Positions 63,761 to 64,000 of a stretch of DNA of 64,000 nt are shown here, in pieces. This stretch comes from Melieria omissa (taxonomy: Eukaryota > Arthropoda > Insecta > Diptera > Ulidiidae). The stretch is from contig OZ020270.1 of the NCBI GenBank assembly GCA_963971225.1, forward strand, positions 66,408,932-66,472,931, written 5' to 3'. The position numbers and the translations under genes are program-made. The notes below the pieces were generated by a model, which searched no databases, had not been told where the DNA came from, and saw only the letters and a program-made list of their open reading frames with translations. Position 1 is the first letter of the stretch. Each line of letters starts with the position of its first letter.

Positions 63761-64000
63761 CAAAAAACAGCTGATAATGAAATTACAATTTGAAATGAAA
63801 TTTGAATTTGAGATCTTTCGGTATGGAAAATAAGCATATTTCTTAAATTCATGCACTGGAAGACGCTTTTGAAGGTACGGAATCGCAAAATGCGGCAAAT
63901 ATAACATATAACAGCCAATTGGACTATTTCACTGCTTTGCACTGCTGACATGTCCAATCGCTGCTGGGCGGCCACCTGCGCGATACGTCTCGCTCTTCTG

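Overview
The window is animal nuclear DNA and almost certainly comes from an insect. The recognisable coding sequence belongs to transposable elements: himar-type and other mariners, Tc1-like, pogo-like, piggyBac-like, hAT and Helitron DNA transposons, a gypsy-type errantivirus with an env gene, a copia element, RTE-, R1- and jockey/CR1-type LINEs, and a tRNA-derived SINE. Errantivirus plus himar-type mariner plus R1-like LINE fits a higher fly, possibly a tephritid-like one; that assignment is inference. I found no convincing single-copy host gene, rRNA gene or CRISPR array. The region looks like an intergenic or heterochromatic graveyard in which new elements have landed inside older ones.

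Layout. 1-10.9 kb holds a mariner cut by the window edge, a small TTAA element, a dead Tc1-like element with inner and outer terminal repeats, a LINE with a twin-priming inversion, an internally deleted mariner relative, a SINE and a Tc1-like remnant. 10.9-18.7 kb is a nearly intact errantivirus on the minus strand: 453-bp LTRs differing at one base, gag, pol with one frameshift, env, and TATA target duplications. 19-25.5 kb holds Helitron helicase debris, a 154-bp hAT MITE, a 3.2-kb RTE LINE and a TTAA MITE.

25.9-42.9 kb is a nest built on one pogo-like element. That element was split by a copia retrotransposon, whose own 3' LTR was later hit by a second copy of the same pogo-like family. 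It was split again by a 1.0-kb element with 9-bp target duplications, by a 4.9-kb TTAA-flanked transposon with a DDE-like protein that is not piggyBac, and by a piggyBac-like element. The 4.9-kb transposon itself carries two mariner-type elements, a short retroposon and a SINE. In several places the other copy or an open reading frame supplies the pre-insertion site, so the order of events can be read directly.

43-52 kb holds a foldback element, a tandem repeat, a LINE RNase H fragment and a Helitron-like element. The Helitron-like element contains a Tc1-like element, which in turn contains a full-length mariner, a TTAA MITE and a probable solo LTR. 52.8-57.9 kb is an apparently complete R1-like LINE with two intact ORFs, a poly(A) tail and a 10-bp target duplication. 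The last 6 kb holds an unclassified element with 30-bp terminal repeats, a second GCCGAT-rich hAT copy, a transposase-like fragment and degenerate tandem repeats.

The genes do not form a pathway; each element carries its own mobility functions. The best candidates for something undescribed are the 4.9-kb TTAA transposon (35288-40214), the 766-bp element at 59271-60036 and the GCCGAT hAT family.
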